DNA from: an archaeon
GTDB lineage: Archaea; Altiarchaeota; Altiarchaeia; IMC4; QMZM01
Length of the DNA stretch: 5,182 nt
NCBI GenBank assembly: GCA_029933895.1
Contig: JAOZNG010000092.1
Span: 1 to 5,182 of the forward strand
Direction of reading: 5' to 3'
The position numbers were made by a program, and so were the translations under genes. Below are positions 1 to 5,182 of the stretch, one piece after another; within the stretch, counting starts at the first letter, position 1, and each line of letters opens with the position of its first letter. The notes under the pieces are model-generated. The model did not search any database and was not told the origin of the DNA. It was given only the letters and a program-made list of their open reading frames with translations.

Positions 1-570
1 GACCATCCCGCCTGCCGGAGCAGCGACCACCCTAAAGCCAAACCAGTGTATGACCTGGATTCCGCAAGCCTGATAGAATGCATGAAAAAAATGAATGACG
101 GAGTGGATATGGCAGGAAACAAACTATATGGCGGGACAAACTTCTACATTGGCGCAGCATTAGCGCAGACACCCACCCCAATAGAGCCGGAGATATATAA
201 AACCAAACGAAAACTCGACCTCGGAGTAGGATTTTTCCAGACACAGGCGGTATTCGAGCCGCAGCAGATGTGGGACTTCCTCGAAAAATACGAGAAAACA
301 TTTAAGGAGGACATAAGGAGTAAAGTACTGGTAGGCCTCGTCTCATTATACAACTACGAAATCGTGAAATTCATAAAAACTATACCCAATGTCGTAATAC
401 CCGAGAAACTTGAAGCAAGAATAAAGAACGCTGAAGATGCGTTTATTGAAGGAACCGACATAACCATCGAATACATAGACGAATGCAAGGAGCAGGGGGT
501 GGGGGGAGCCCACGTAATGAGCGCAGGGAATACAGACACACTGGTCAGGGTATTCGAGCACGTTAAATAA
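1..570 (+). CDS. metF: MetF-type methylene-tetrahydropterin reductase, C-terminal part (5' end outside window)
   Basis: The reading frame is open from the first base and ends at TAA 568-570, giving 189 residues of a family usually near 290-300, so roughly the first 100 are missing. The flavin TIM-barrel MetF family is recognised by a VYDLDS segment (residues 16-21 of the fragment), IGAA (50-53), the FFQTQAVF segment (78-85), whose second Gln matches the folate-contacting Gln of E. coli MetF, then IPEKLEARI (133-141) and a C-terminal GAHVMSAG (169-176). The first residue, an Asp before HPA, may be the catalytic Asp of the family's GD motif. The enzyme interconverts methylene- and methyl-tetrahydropterin in the cytoplasm. 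Next to mtdB and fwd genes, the substrate is probably tetrahydromethanopterin rather than folate, an inference. The GTG at 46 is internal, since homology continues upstream of it. A MetV partner may lie further upstream but cannot be seen. Confidence 0.9.
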   Translation, partial: DHPACRSSDHPKAKPVYDLDSASLIECMKKMNDGVDMAGNKLYGGTNFYIGAALAQTPTPIEPEIYKTKRKLDLGVGFFQTQAVFEPQQMWDFLEKYEKTFKEDIRSKVLVGLVSLYNYEIVKFIKTIPNVVIPEKLEARIKNAEDAFIEGTDITIEYIDECKEQGVGGAHVMSAGNTDTLVRVFEHVK

Positions 571-574
571 AAAA

Positions 575-1444
575 ATGAAGAAGATTCTGGTGTATCTGAG
601 CTCGGAGAACCACGCAAGCCTGTTTGATGTAATAGTCGGCTACAATGCAGGCATAGACGTCGTGGTACCTTACGGGAATGTTTCTGTGGAAGAAGTGCGG
701 GAGATGATACACAACGCTGTCTTCACCCGGGCACCAGATGACTTAAAGAATACGGCAATATTTATCGGGGGACATGACATCGGCAGGGCAGAGGAGATGC
801 TCGATGAAGCTGTGAAAACATTCGATGAGCTGCCGCCGATGTTCAGGGTATCTATAGCAATAGACCCAGATGGAGCCTGCACCACCTCGAGTGCATGTGT
901 GACGAAAATAAAAAGCAAGCTCGATTCACTTAAGGGATTGAATGCTACAGTGCTTGCTGGGACGGGTCCTGTAGGACAGAGGGTGGCGGTACTTCTCGCC
1001 AGAGAAGGCTGCAGGGTGATGTTGACCTCAAGGAATCTAGGGAGATCTGAGGAAGCGTGCAAACAAATGAAGGAGAAATACAGCCAGAATGTGGAGGCGT
1101 TTGAGGCAAAAGATGATGAAACCACTGCAGAGGCTGTGAAAGAAGCTGACATTGTTGTAGCCACAGGACCGGAAGGAATAGAGGTGCTCCCAAAAAAAAT
1201 CTGGTCGAAGACCGACAGAATAAGGATTATGGCTGACGTGAACGCAGTACCACCCTACGGCATAGGCGGACTGGAGGTAATCCATAGAGACGTGGAAATA
1301 GAGGGGAAGACAGCTATCGGGGCCTTATCGATAGGCAACCTGAAGATGAAGGCACATCTGCAGCTTATAAAGGATTTGTTCAATGAAAATAACAGCGTCT
1401 ATGATCTGTTTGCGGTTTATGATCTGACAAACAGGTTCATGTGA
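575..1444 (+). CDS. mtdB: NAD(P)-dependent methylene-tetrahydromethanopterin dehydrogenase (MtdB/MtdA family)
   Basis: This 289-residue protein has the usual length for MtdA/MtdB. The N-terminal catalytic domain begins MKKILVYLSS and carries the family segments SLFDVIVGY (15-23), YGNVSVEEV (33-41), TAIFIGGHD (60-68) and the TT-containing stretch after DPDGA (97-105). A Rossmann domain follows with VLAGTGPVG (126-134), a GxGxxG dinucleotide loop. The SR pair at 152-153 after the second strand suggests NADP preference. The closing IGALSIGNLKMK (248-259) matches the conserved GALGIGGLKLK region. The enzyme interconverts methenyl- and methylene-tetrahydromethanopterin with NAD(P). It is unrelated in fold to the F420-dependent Mtd of most methanogens, and the family is best known from methylotrophic bacteria. 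The ATG lies 4 bases after metF with no good Shine-Dalgarno sequence, so it is probably translated by coupling. MtdA-like use of tetrahydrofolate cannot be excluded from sequence alone. Confidence 0.9.
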   Translation: MKKILVYLSSENHASLFDVIVGYNAGIDVVVPYGNVSVEEVREMIHNAVFTRAPDDLKNTAIFIGGHDIGRAEEMLDEAVKTFDELPPMFRVSIAIDPDGACTTSSACVTKIKSKLDSLKGLNATVLAGTGPVGQRVAVLLAREGCRVMLTSRNLGRSEEACKQMKEKYSQNVEAFEAKDDETTAEAVKEADIVVATGPEGIEVLPKKIWSKTDRIRIMADVNAVPPYGIGGLEVIHRDVEIEGKTAIGALSIGNLKMKAHLQLIKDLFNENNSVYDLFAVYDLTNRFM

Positions 1445-1487
1445 AGAACCACCGGGTTTCTGTTCGTTTCGCTCGCTTCCCTTATTC

Positions 1488-1522
1488 CTCTGCAGTCTGT
1501 AGAGTGCCATGGAACTGTTTTT
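1488..1522 (+). terminator. Possible terminator after mtdB: stem-loop plus T-tract
   Basis: CTCTGCA (1488-1494) can pair with TGTAGAG (1498-1504), including one G-T wobble, around a 3-base loop. A run of five T follows at 1518-1522, and a second T-tract of seven lies at 1573-1579. Archaeal termination mostly depends on T-rich tracts, so the tracts may matter more than the stem. The position, about 45 bases after the mtdB stop and before a likely new promoter, fits the end of the metF-mtdB unit. The 13-base distance from stem to T-run is long for an intrinsic terminator. Confidence 0.35.
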
Positions 1523-1591
1523 CCCACCACTCCACGTGAAAAGATCACTTCACCATTTCGTTGATCATCGAATTTTTTTATGTAATATTAA

Positions 1592-1602
1592 AGTATATAA
1601 GA
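1592..1602 (+). promoter_or_regulatory. Likely TATA-box promoter for fwdA
   Basis: The gap before fwdA becomes strongly AT-rich from about 1571. The octamer GTATATAA at 1593-1600, preceded by TTAAA that could act as a BRE, resembles an archaeal TATA box. Transcription would start about 25 bases downstream, near 1622-1626, giving a short leader of about 20 bases before the fwdA ATG at 1646. No Shine-Dalgarno-like sequence lies directly before that ATG, which suits a short-leader transcript. This is pattern recognition only, since AT-rich sequence yields such octamers by chance. Confidence 0.5.
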
Positions 1603-1645
1603 TACCTATAATTATAATAATTAATCATGATGATATACTATTGAA

Positions 1646-3307
1646 ATGAAAAACATCCACATAAAAAACGGTTACGTATACGACCCAGCCAACAACATCC
1701 ACGGAGAAAAAAAAGACATCTATATAGTGGATGGAAAAATCGCAGAGAAAACAGATGAAAGAAAAACAAAAACAATAGACGCCACAGGAAAAACGGTTAT
1801 GCCAGCAGGCGTAGACATACACAGCCATTTCGCAGGAGCAAAAGTAAATATGGGAAGACTATTCAGACCCGAAGACTCCCAGAGATACCTGTATGGAGCA
1901 TGCGACAGGCTGAGGTCAGGCAGCGGTTTCTCAGTGCCATCAACATACCTCACAGGATACACCTACGCAAAGATGGGATATCTCACACTAAATGAGCCGG
2001 CAATAGCCCCCCTGAAATCCAGACATACCCACGAGGAATTCAACGACACCCCAATAGTCGACAAAACAGGTTTATTACTTATGGGGAACAACCAGCAGCT
2101 TATACAATACATAGCAGACGGGGAAAAAGACAAATATGCTCCATGGATCGCATGGATGCTCTCCAAAACCAAAACCTACGGGCTAAAAGCAGTGAACCCT
2201 GGAGGAACCCTCGCGTGGGGCTGGAGAAAAAACCTGGAATCAATACATGACCAGGTACCTTACTTCAACGTCTCATCCGCCGAAATAATCAAGACCCTAG
2301 TCAACGCAAACAAGGAACTGAACTTACCACATCCACTGCACATACACGTAAACAACATAGGAGTCCCCGGAGGCTACGAAACCGCAATGGAGACAATGGA
2401 TATGGGGCTGGAGATGCACATAACCCACCTACAATTCAGCTGCTACGGAGGAGAAGACTGGAGAAGCCTTGAATCAGAGGCAGATAAGCTTGCAGATAAA
2501 GTGAATAAGAAAAAAGAAATCAGCGTAGACCTGGGACAGATAGTGTTCGGGGATACAACAACCATGACCGCAGACGGCCCCTTCGAATACAGCCTGGGAG
2601 AGCTAACGCACCTTAAATGGAATAACGCCGACGTAGAGGATGAAACCGGAGGGGGGGTAGTCCCATACATATATAAAAAGAAATCAGGTGTTAACGCAGT
2701 ACAGTGGACATGTGGACTGGAGCTGGCGTTGAAGATAAAGGACCCGTGGAGGGTATATATCTCAACAGATCACCCGAACGCCGGCCCATTCAGGGGATAC
2801 CCTAAAATCATCGCATGGCTCATGTCCAGAAAATACAGGGAAGAAACCCTTAAAAGCTGCAACAGATGGGCGACTGAGAGAAGCACCCTGTCCTCCACAG
2901 ACAGGGAACTCAGCCTGCAGGAGATAGCGATAATGACCCGGGCAGGACCCGCTAAAAGGCTGGGAATAGACGCGTCACTTACAGAGGGGGAAAAAGCAGA
3001 CCTGGCAATCTATAACATAGGCCCTGAAGAAAGAGACGGATGCAGGATAGAGAAGGCGTTCACGGAAACCGAATACACGATAAAGAAGGGGCAGATTGTG
3101 GCTAAACAGGGGAAAATATTCTCTGCAGAAGGAAGCACCATCTACACATCACCGGAACTGGATAAGGACCTGAAAAAAGACATAGAGAAAAGGTTTTTAT
3201 ACTACACAATACTGCCCGAAAACTATGAAGTATGCAGGGAGTACCTGAAAAACCCGGTTAATGCACTAAAAAAACCAACAACACACCCTGAGAGGTGTGA
3301 TACGTGA
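1646..3307 (+). CDS. fwdA: Formylmethanofuran dehydrogenase subunit A (FwdA/FmdA)
   Basis: This 553-residue protein of the amidohydrolase superfamily is close to the usual FwdA length. FwdA is the subunit whose binuclear metal site joins formate and methanofuran to make or break formylmethanofuran, while the tungsten or molybdenum site sits in FwdB/FwdD. The metal-binding set looks complete: HSH at 59-61 in VDIHSHFAGAKVNMGR, Lys181 in GLKAVNPGG (the lysine carboxylated in characterised FwdA), His residues in LHIHVNN (231-237) and MHITHLQF (257-264), and Asp375 in STDHPN. These identities are by motif comparison. It is therefore unlike the degenerate FhcA of methylotrophic bacteria. The ATG at 1646 starts at the family's normal N-terminus. 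It stands alone in its unit, with its own likely promoter and a long structured gap before fwdC. FwdB and FwdD are not in the window. A poly-G run at 2649-2656 does not break the frame. Confidence 0.96.
   Translation: MKNIHIKNGYVYDPANNIHGEKKDIYIVDGKIAEKTDERKTKTIDATGKTVMPAGVDIHSHFAGAKVNMGRLFRPEDSQRYLYGACDRLRSGSGFSVPSTYLTGYTYAKMGYLTLNEPAIAPLKSRHTHEEFNDTPIVDKTGLLLMGNNQQLIQYIADGEKDKYAPWIAWMLSKTKTYGLKAVNPGGTLAWGWRKNLESIHDQVPYFNVSSAEIIKTLVNANKELNLPHPLHIHVNNIGVPGGYETAMETMDMGLEMHITHLQFSCYGGEDWRSLESEADKLADKVNKKKEISVDLGQIVFGDTTTMTADGPFEYSLGELTHLKWNNADVEDETGGGVVPYIYKKKSGVNAVQWTCGLELALKIKDPWRVYISTDHPNAGPFRGYPKIIAWLMSRKYREETLKSCNRWATERSTLSSTDRELSLQEIAIMTRAGPAKRLGIDASLTEGEKADLAIYNIGPEERDGCRIEKAFTETEYTIKKGQIVAKQGKIFSAEGSTIYTSPELDKDLKKDIEKRFLYYTILPENYEVCREYLKNPVNALKKPTTHPERCDT
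3282..3299 (+). repeat. Hairpin at the 3' end of fwdA
   Basis: CACACC (3282-3287) pairs perfectly with GGTGTG (3294-3299) around a 6-base loop. It lies in the last codons of fwdA and is the first of a row of inverted repeats that runs into the gap before fwdC. It has no T-tract, so it does not look like a terminator. It could stabilise the fwdA 3' end or mark a processing site. Confidence 0.55.
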
Positions 3308-3327
3308 GCAAGAGCATAGCTCTTGCT
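3307..3327 (+). repeat. Perfect 9-bp inverted repeat directly after the fwdA stop
   Basis: AGCAAGAGC (3307-3315) and GCTCTTGCT (3319-3327) are perfect reverse complements with only ATA between them. The first base is the last base of the fwdA TGA stop. The stem has no T-tract after it, so a bacterial-type terminator is unlikely. An RNA hairpin protecting or processing the fwdA mRNA end, or a protein-binding palindrome, are both possible. Confidence 0.8.
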
Positions 3328-3328
3328 G

Positions 3329-3360
3329 CGTGCAGATTCAGCGAAACCGAATCCTGCATG
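3329..3360 (+). repeat. Second gap hairpin, 11 pairs with one bulge
   Basis: CGTGCAG (3329-3335) pairs with CTGCATG (3354-3360) with one G-T wobble. After a single bulged C at 3353, ATTC (3336-3339) pairs with GAAT (3349-3352), closing a 9-base loop. It begins two bases after the preceding 9-bp hairpin, so the two could stack in RNA. The role is unknown. No tRNA features, such as a complete T-arm motif or acceptor stem, are present. Confidence 0.65.
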
Positions 3361-3390
3361 AATCCATAAACACGCTAAACGTTGAAACAA

Positions 3391-3471
3391 ATGGAGGTGC
3401 AAGCGCAAGGTAAGGAATATCACATAATTCCTCTGCGACCTAGAGATCGCAGTATCCTTGCGTGTTTGTAA
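3391..3471 (+). CDS. Candidate 26-residue leader peptide overlapping the fwdC start
   Basis: An ATG at 3391 opens a 26-codon frame, MEVQAQGKEYHI at the N-terminus and RSILACL at the C-terminus. It ends at TAA 3469-3471, whose last A is the first base of the fwdC ATG (TAATG). An in-frame TTG at 3382 could start it three codons earlier. The overlap is the classic geometry for translational coupling or a leader peptide controlling fwdC. The peptide is basic in its middle (RPRDR) and has no recognisable domain. No Shine-Dalgarno sequence precedes the ATG; the only strong one, GGAGGTG at 3393-3399, overlaps its own first codons. The frame may be a chance opening in a structured RNA. Confidence 0.3.
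   Translation: MEVQAQGKEYHIIPLRPRDRSILACL
3393..3399 (+). promoter_or_regulatory. Strong Shine-Dalgarno-like GGAGGTG placed far from fwdC
   Basis: GGAGGTG is a perfect match to the complement of the archaeal 16S rRNA 3' end (CACCTCC). No ATG, GTG or TTG lies at the usual 4-12 base distance downstream of it. The fwdC ATG is 71 bases away in linear sequence. If the three-way junction at 3403-3463 folds, the two would be only about 10 unpaired bases apart, so it may serve fwdC through the structure. That role is inference. Confidence 0.4.
3403..3463 (+). ncRNA. Predicted three-way-junction RNA element in the fwdC leader
   Basis: An outer stem pairs GCGCAAGG (3403-3410) with CCTTGCGT (3456-3463), with one terminal G-T wobble. 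It encloses two hairpins. AGGAAT (3413-3418) pairs with ATTCCT (3427-3432) around an 8-base loop, and CTGCGA (3433-3438) pairs with TCGCAG (3447-3452), also around 8 bases. The hairpins abut with no linker, and the remaining junction linkers are 2 and 3 bases. All 20 pairs but one are Watson-Crick. The fold sits directly before the fwdC start, so it is probably a cis-acting leader structure. It does not match a riboswitch class I recognise. The pairing is by eye, without energy calculation or covariation. Confidence 0.55.
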
Positions 3472-4268
3472 TGAAAGAAACAGTTCTTGAAGTGAGGAAT
3501 ATACCGCCGCTTGGAATAGAAGCAGAGGTGATCACGCCAGATATTTTCCAGGGGAAAACCCTCGACGGGATAAGGAACCTCCCCATCTATGAAGGAAAAA
3601 CCAGGATAAAACTGGGGGACTGCTTCACCGTAAAAGGAGCGGTAGCAGAAAAGAAACAGGATATGAGGATAACAATCAAGGGAGATGTTTCAGGGGTGAA
3701 GAGGATAGGACAAGAGATAAGTGCCGGAGAAATAGAGATATGCGGAGACGCAGGGATATATCTCGGATGTGGGATGATGGGAGGGAAGATACGGGTTAAG
3801 GGAGATGCTTCATCATGGACCGGTATGGATATGTGCGGTGGACGTATAGAGATCATGGGAGATGCTGGAAACTTTCTGGGTTCAGCTTATAGAGGGAAAT
3901 GGAAGGGAATGAGTGGAGGAGAGATCCTAGTTCGCGGAAATGCTGGATCAAATGTGGGCTCATATATGGCGGCGGGAAAAATAGCTATAGGGGGGGACGC
4001 CGGACAATTTCTTGGAATCAGGATGAGCGGGGGGCAGATAATGGTTGATGGATGCGTTGATTCACGGGTGGGGGCGGAGATGATGAAGGGGGTGATAATA
4101 GTGAAGGGAGAGGTGAAAGAGATGCTACCCAGTTTCATGAAGAAGGGGGAGGTGGGGAAGGTTTTATTCGACGGAGTAGAGATTAAGGGGGAGTACACCG
4201 AATATCTGGGGGACGTTGCTGAAGGCGGTAAAGGCAGCATGTATATACGAAGACCTAAGCTTGATTAA
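3471..4268 (+). CDS. fwdC: Formylmethanofuran dehydrogenase subunit C (FwdC/FmdC)
   Basis: From ATG 3471 the product is 265 residues, a normal length for FwdC. The sequence is a series of glycine-rich turns (GDAGIYLGCGMMGGKI, GDASSWTGMDMCGGRI, GNAGSNVGSYMAAGKI, GDAGQFLGIRMSGGQI) between about residues 70 and 212. This is the right-handed beta-helix shared with the C-terminal domain of glutamate synthase large subunit. FwdC is a structural subunit that helps assemble FwdA and FwdB in the complex that reduces CO2 to formylmethanofuran or runs the reverse. A GTG at 3462 is in frame and would add three residues, but it falls inside the predicted outer stem; ATG 3471 fits the family start better and overlaps the leader ORF stop. 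It heads a tight unit with hdrC and hdrB. No other fwd subunit follows, so fwdB and fwdD must be encoded elsewhere. Confidence 0.95.
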   Translation: MKETVLEVRNIPPLGIEAEVITPDIFQGKTLDGIRNLPIYEGKTRIKLGDCFTVKGAVAEKKQDMRITIKGDVSGVKRIGQEISAGEIEICGDAGIYLGCGMMGGKIRVKGDASSWTGMDMCGGRIEIMGDAGNFLGSAYRGKWKGMSGGEILVRGNAGSNVGSYMAAGKIAIGGDAGQFLGIRMSGGQIMVDGCVDSRVGAEMMKGVIIVKGEVKEMLPSFMKKGEVGKVLFDGVEIKGEYTEYLGDVAEGGKGSMYIRRPKLD

Positions 4269-4271
4269 TGA

Positions 4272-4276
4272 GGGAG
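4272..4276 (+). promoter_or_regulatory. Ribosome binding site of hdrC
   Basis: GGGAG in the 12-base fwdC-hdrC gap contains GGAG at 4273-4276, four bases before ATG 4281 and seven before ATG 4284. The spacing slightly favours the second ATG, so the product may lack the first Met. The difference is one residue. Confidence 0.55.
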
Positions 4277-4280
4277 AGAG

Positions 4281-4763
4281 ATGATGGTGGAGGAAACAGG
4301 GACTATGGATATGGAGAAACAGGACCCACACTTCAAGGATGAAATAGCAGAGGAACCGGGGGGTGAGGGGATAAAAAACTGCTTCCAGTGCGGAACCTGT
4401 ACAGCATCCTGTCCGGTTACGCGAATTAATCCCAGATACAATCCAAGGAAGATAATATTGATGACGCTCATGGGGATGCGAGAGGAAGTGCTTAAAAGCG
4501 AATTCATATGGCTGTGTTCGTCTTGCTACAGCTGCTATGAGAGGTGTCCGCAGAACGTAAGAATCACTGAACTCATGAACGCCATAAAAAACATAGCCGT
4601 GAGAGAGGGATACATTAATGCGTCCATGAAAAAACTCCAGGAGATGATTGGGAAACATGGGAGAGCCTACCCGGTCGGAGAATTCGAGAATAAAAAAAGA
4701 ACCCGACTGAATCTGCCAGAGATAGAGGAGAAGCCGGAAGATATACAAGAGATAATGAGTTAA
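4281..4763 (+). CDS. hdrC: Heterodisulfide reductase subunit C, two [4Fe-4S] clusters (HdrC)
   Basis: The protein is 160 residues. Two ferredoxin-like cluster motifs are complete: CFQCGTCTASCP with Cys 34, 37, 40 and 44, and CSSCYSCYERCP with Cys 79, 82, 85 and 89. The spacing between them and the following NVRITELMNAIKNIAVREGY helix are typical of HdrC. In the soluble HdrABC complex, HdrC passes electrons between HdrA, the flavin bifurcating subunit, and HdrB, the site of CoM-S-S-CoB chemistry. The gene starts 12 bases after fwdC and ends 2 bases before hdrB, so the three are almost certainly co-transcribed. HdrA is not in the window. Archaea often carry several hdrCB copies, and some serve non-methanogenic partners, so the exact disulfide substrate is not proven by sequence. 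Confidence 0.93.
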   Translation: MMVEETGTMDMEKQDPHFKDEIAEEPGGEGIKNCFQCGTCTASCPVTRINPRYNPRKIILMTLMGMREEVLKSEFIWLCSSCYSCYERCPQNVRITELMNAIKNIAVREGYINASMKKLQEMIGKHGRAYPVGEFENKKRTRLNLPEIEEKPEDIQEIMS

Positions 4764-4765
4764 GG

Positions 4766-5182
4766 ATGAAAGAATACGCACTTTTCCTTGGGTGTACTGT
4801 GCCGGTAAGGGCCTTGAACTATGAGGTCTCAGCCCGCAGAATTGCAGGAGCATTTAACATAAAACTAATAGACTTAGCGGATTTCTCATGCTGCGGATTC
4901 ACCCTTAAATCAATGGATCATAGGAAATCCATGGTTTTGGCAGCAAGAAACCTTGCAGTCGCTGAAAAAAAATCCCTGAACATATGCACGCTATGCAGTG
5001 CATGCACCTCCTTCCTGACAGAGGTTAATAAGGAGTTTAAGGAGGATGATAAGCTAAGAAGAGAAATAAACAAAGCCCTGAAACCCATGGGCGAAGAATA
5101 CAAAGGCACCATAGAGGTTAAACATTTCACCAGGGTACTCTACGACGATGTAGGGGTGGAAAAAATCAGGGAAAAAACAATA
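4766..5182 (+). CDS. hdrB: Heterodisulfide reductase subunit B, N-terminal part (3' end outside window)
   Basis: The frame is open from ATG 4766 to the right edge, giving 139 residues of a family near 290-300. The N-terminus MKEYALFLGCTVP is characteristic. One cysteine-rich CCG domain is visible: Cys10, Cys42-Cys43 in SCCGF, and Cys77 and Cys80 in LCSAC. This matches the ligands of one of the two noncubane [4Fe-4S] clusters that reduce or form the CoM-S-S-CoB disulfide in HdrB. An additional Cys74 makes a CxxCxxC run; its role, if any, is unclear. The second CCG domain would lie beyond the window. The ATG lies 2 bases after the hdrC stop and only GG intervenes, so translation is probably coupled to hdrC. 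The order hdrC-hdrB without hdrA is common in archaea. Confidence 0.93.
   Translation, partial: MKEYALFLGCTVPVRALNYEVSARRIAGAFNIKLIDLADFSCCGFTLKSMDHRKSMVLAARNLAVAEKKSLNICTLCSACTSFLTEVNKEFKEDDKLRREINKALKPMGEEYKGTIEVKHFTRVLYDDVGVEKIREKTI

Larger units (their letters stand above)
1445..1645. other. mtdB-fwdA intergenic region
   Basis: The 201 bases hold no convincing gene. The first part (1445-1560) has mixed composition, with a CACGTG palindrome at 1533-1538 and the stem-loop described as a possible terminator. The last 75 bases are AT-rich and hold the likely fwdA promoter. A 10-base word at 1484-1493 recurs in the other long gap of the window. The change in composition near 1560 suggests a boundary between the end of one transcription unit and the start of the next. 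Confidence 0.6.

Noticed and set aside
46..570. metF starting at the GTG at 46
   Set aside because: The frame is open to base 1 and the residues before the GTG (DHPACRSSDHPKAKP) match the MetF family, so this is an internal codon of a gene cut by the window edge.
1325..1510. 61-codon - strand frame covering the start of the mtdB-fwdA gap
   Set aside because: Most of it is antisense to mtdB. The gap part has a charged, low-complexity translation with no start signal or known family.
1627..1644. Five-codon ORF (ATG ATG ATA TAC TAT TGA) and a box C-like ATGATGA just before fwdA
   Set aside because: A five-codon frame is expected by chance in AT-rich sequence. No box D (CTGA) follows at a suitable distance, so a C/D RNA is not supported.
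2649..2656. Poly-G run in fwdA as a possible frameshift or sequencing error
   Set aside because: The frame stays open with family-like sequence on both sides, so the run length appears correct.
3307..3327. The 9-bp hairpin as an intrinsic terminator of fwdA
   Set aside because: No T-tract follows it, and archaeal termination depends chiefly on such tracts.
3308..3461. tRNA or other standard RNA gene in the fwdA-fwdC gap
   Set aside because: The hairpins do not form a cloverleaf, and no T-arm motif, anticodon arm or acceptor stem of the right sizes is present on either strand.
4164..4853. 229-codon open frame on the - strand
   Set aside because: It lies antisense to fwdC, hdrC and hdrB, which have clear family motifs, and its translation shows no recognisable domain. 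It is a shadow of their codon composition.

Overview
This window is a stretch of archaeal C1-energy metabolism, all encoded on the + strand. It holds six genes, two of them cut by the window edges: the C-terminal part of a MetF-type methylene-tetrahydropterin reductase (1-570), an MtdB-type NAD(P)-dependent methylene-tetrahydromethanopterin dehydrogenase (575-1444), formylmethanofuran dehydrogenase subunits A (1646-3307) and C (3471-4268), and heterodisulfide reductase subunits C (4281-4763) and B (4766 to the right edge, N-terminal half only). The last gene has no stop codon inside the window but is clear from its translation.

Organism: FwdA with a complete metal-binding set, FwdC and HdrCB point to an anaerobic archaeon with the methanofuran/tetrahydromethanopterin pathway. 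Heavy use of AGA, AGG and ATA codons and a TATA-like box before fwdA agree with this. From family knowledge, MetF in place of the F420-dependent reductase Mer is typical of ANME-1 (Methanophagales), Syntrophoarchaeum-like alkane oxidisers and some other uncultured lineages. That placement is an inference; no rRNA or mcr gene is present to settle it.

Layout: metF and mtdB are separated by 4 bases and form one transcription unit that runs off the left edge. A 201-base gap (1445-1645) holds a small stem-loop with a T-tract, a possible terminator, and then an AT-rich zone with a likely TATA box for fwdA. A 163-base gap between fwdA and the chosen fwdC start (3308-3470) is unusually rich in perfect or near-perfect hairpins. 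It ends in a tidy predicted three-way junction just before fwdC, and it also contains a 26-codon leader ORF whose stop overlaps the fwdC start. fwdC, hdrC and hdrB then follow with gaps of 12 and 2 bases.

How the genes fit together: Fwd interconverts CO2 and formylmethanofuran, MtdB interconverts methenyl- and methylene-tetrahydromethanopterin, and MetF interconverts the methylene and methyl levels. HdrCB carries electrons to or from the CoM/CoB disulfide pool and, with HdrA, to ferredoxin. In oxidative metabolism this set would carry methyl groups to CO2; in reductive metabolism it would run the other way. The pairing of MetF with MtdB suggests that the two middle redox steps use NAD(P)H or another non-F420 carrier. 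The fwdC-hdrCB linkage fits the known physical coupling of Fwd and Hdr. The most unusual DNA in the window is the structured fwdA-fwdC gap.
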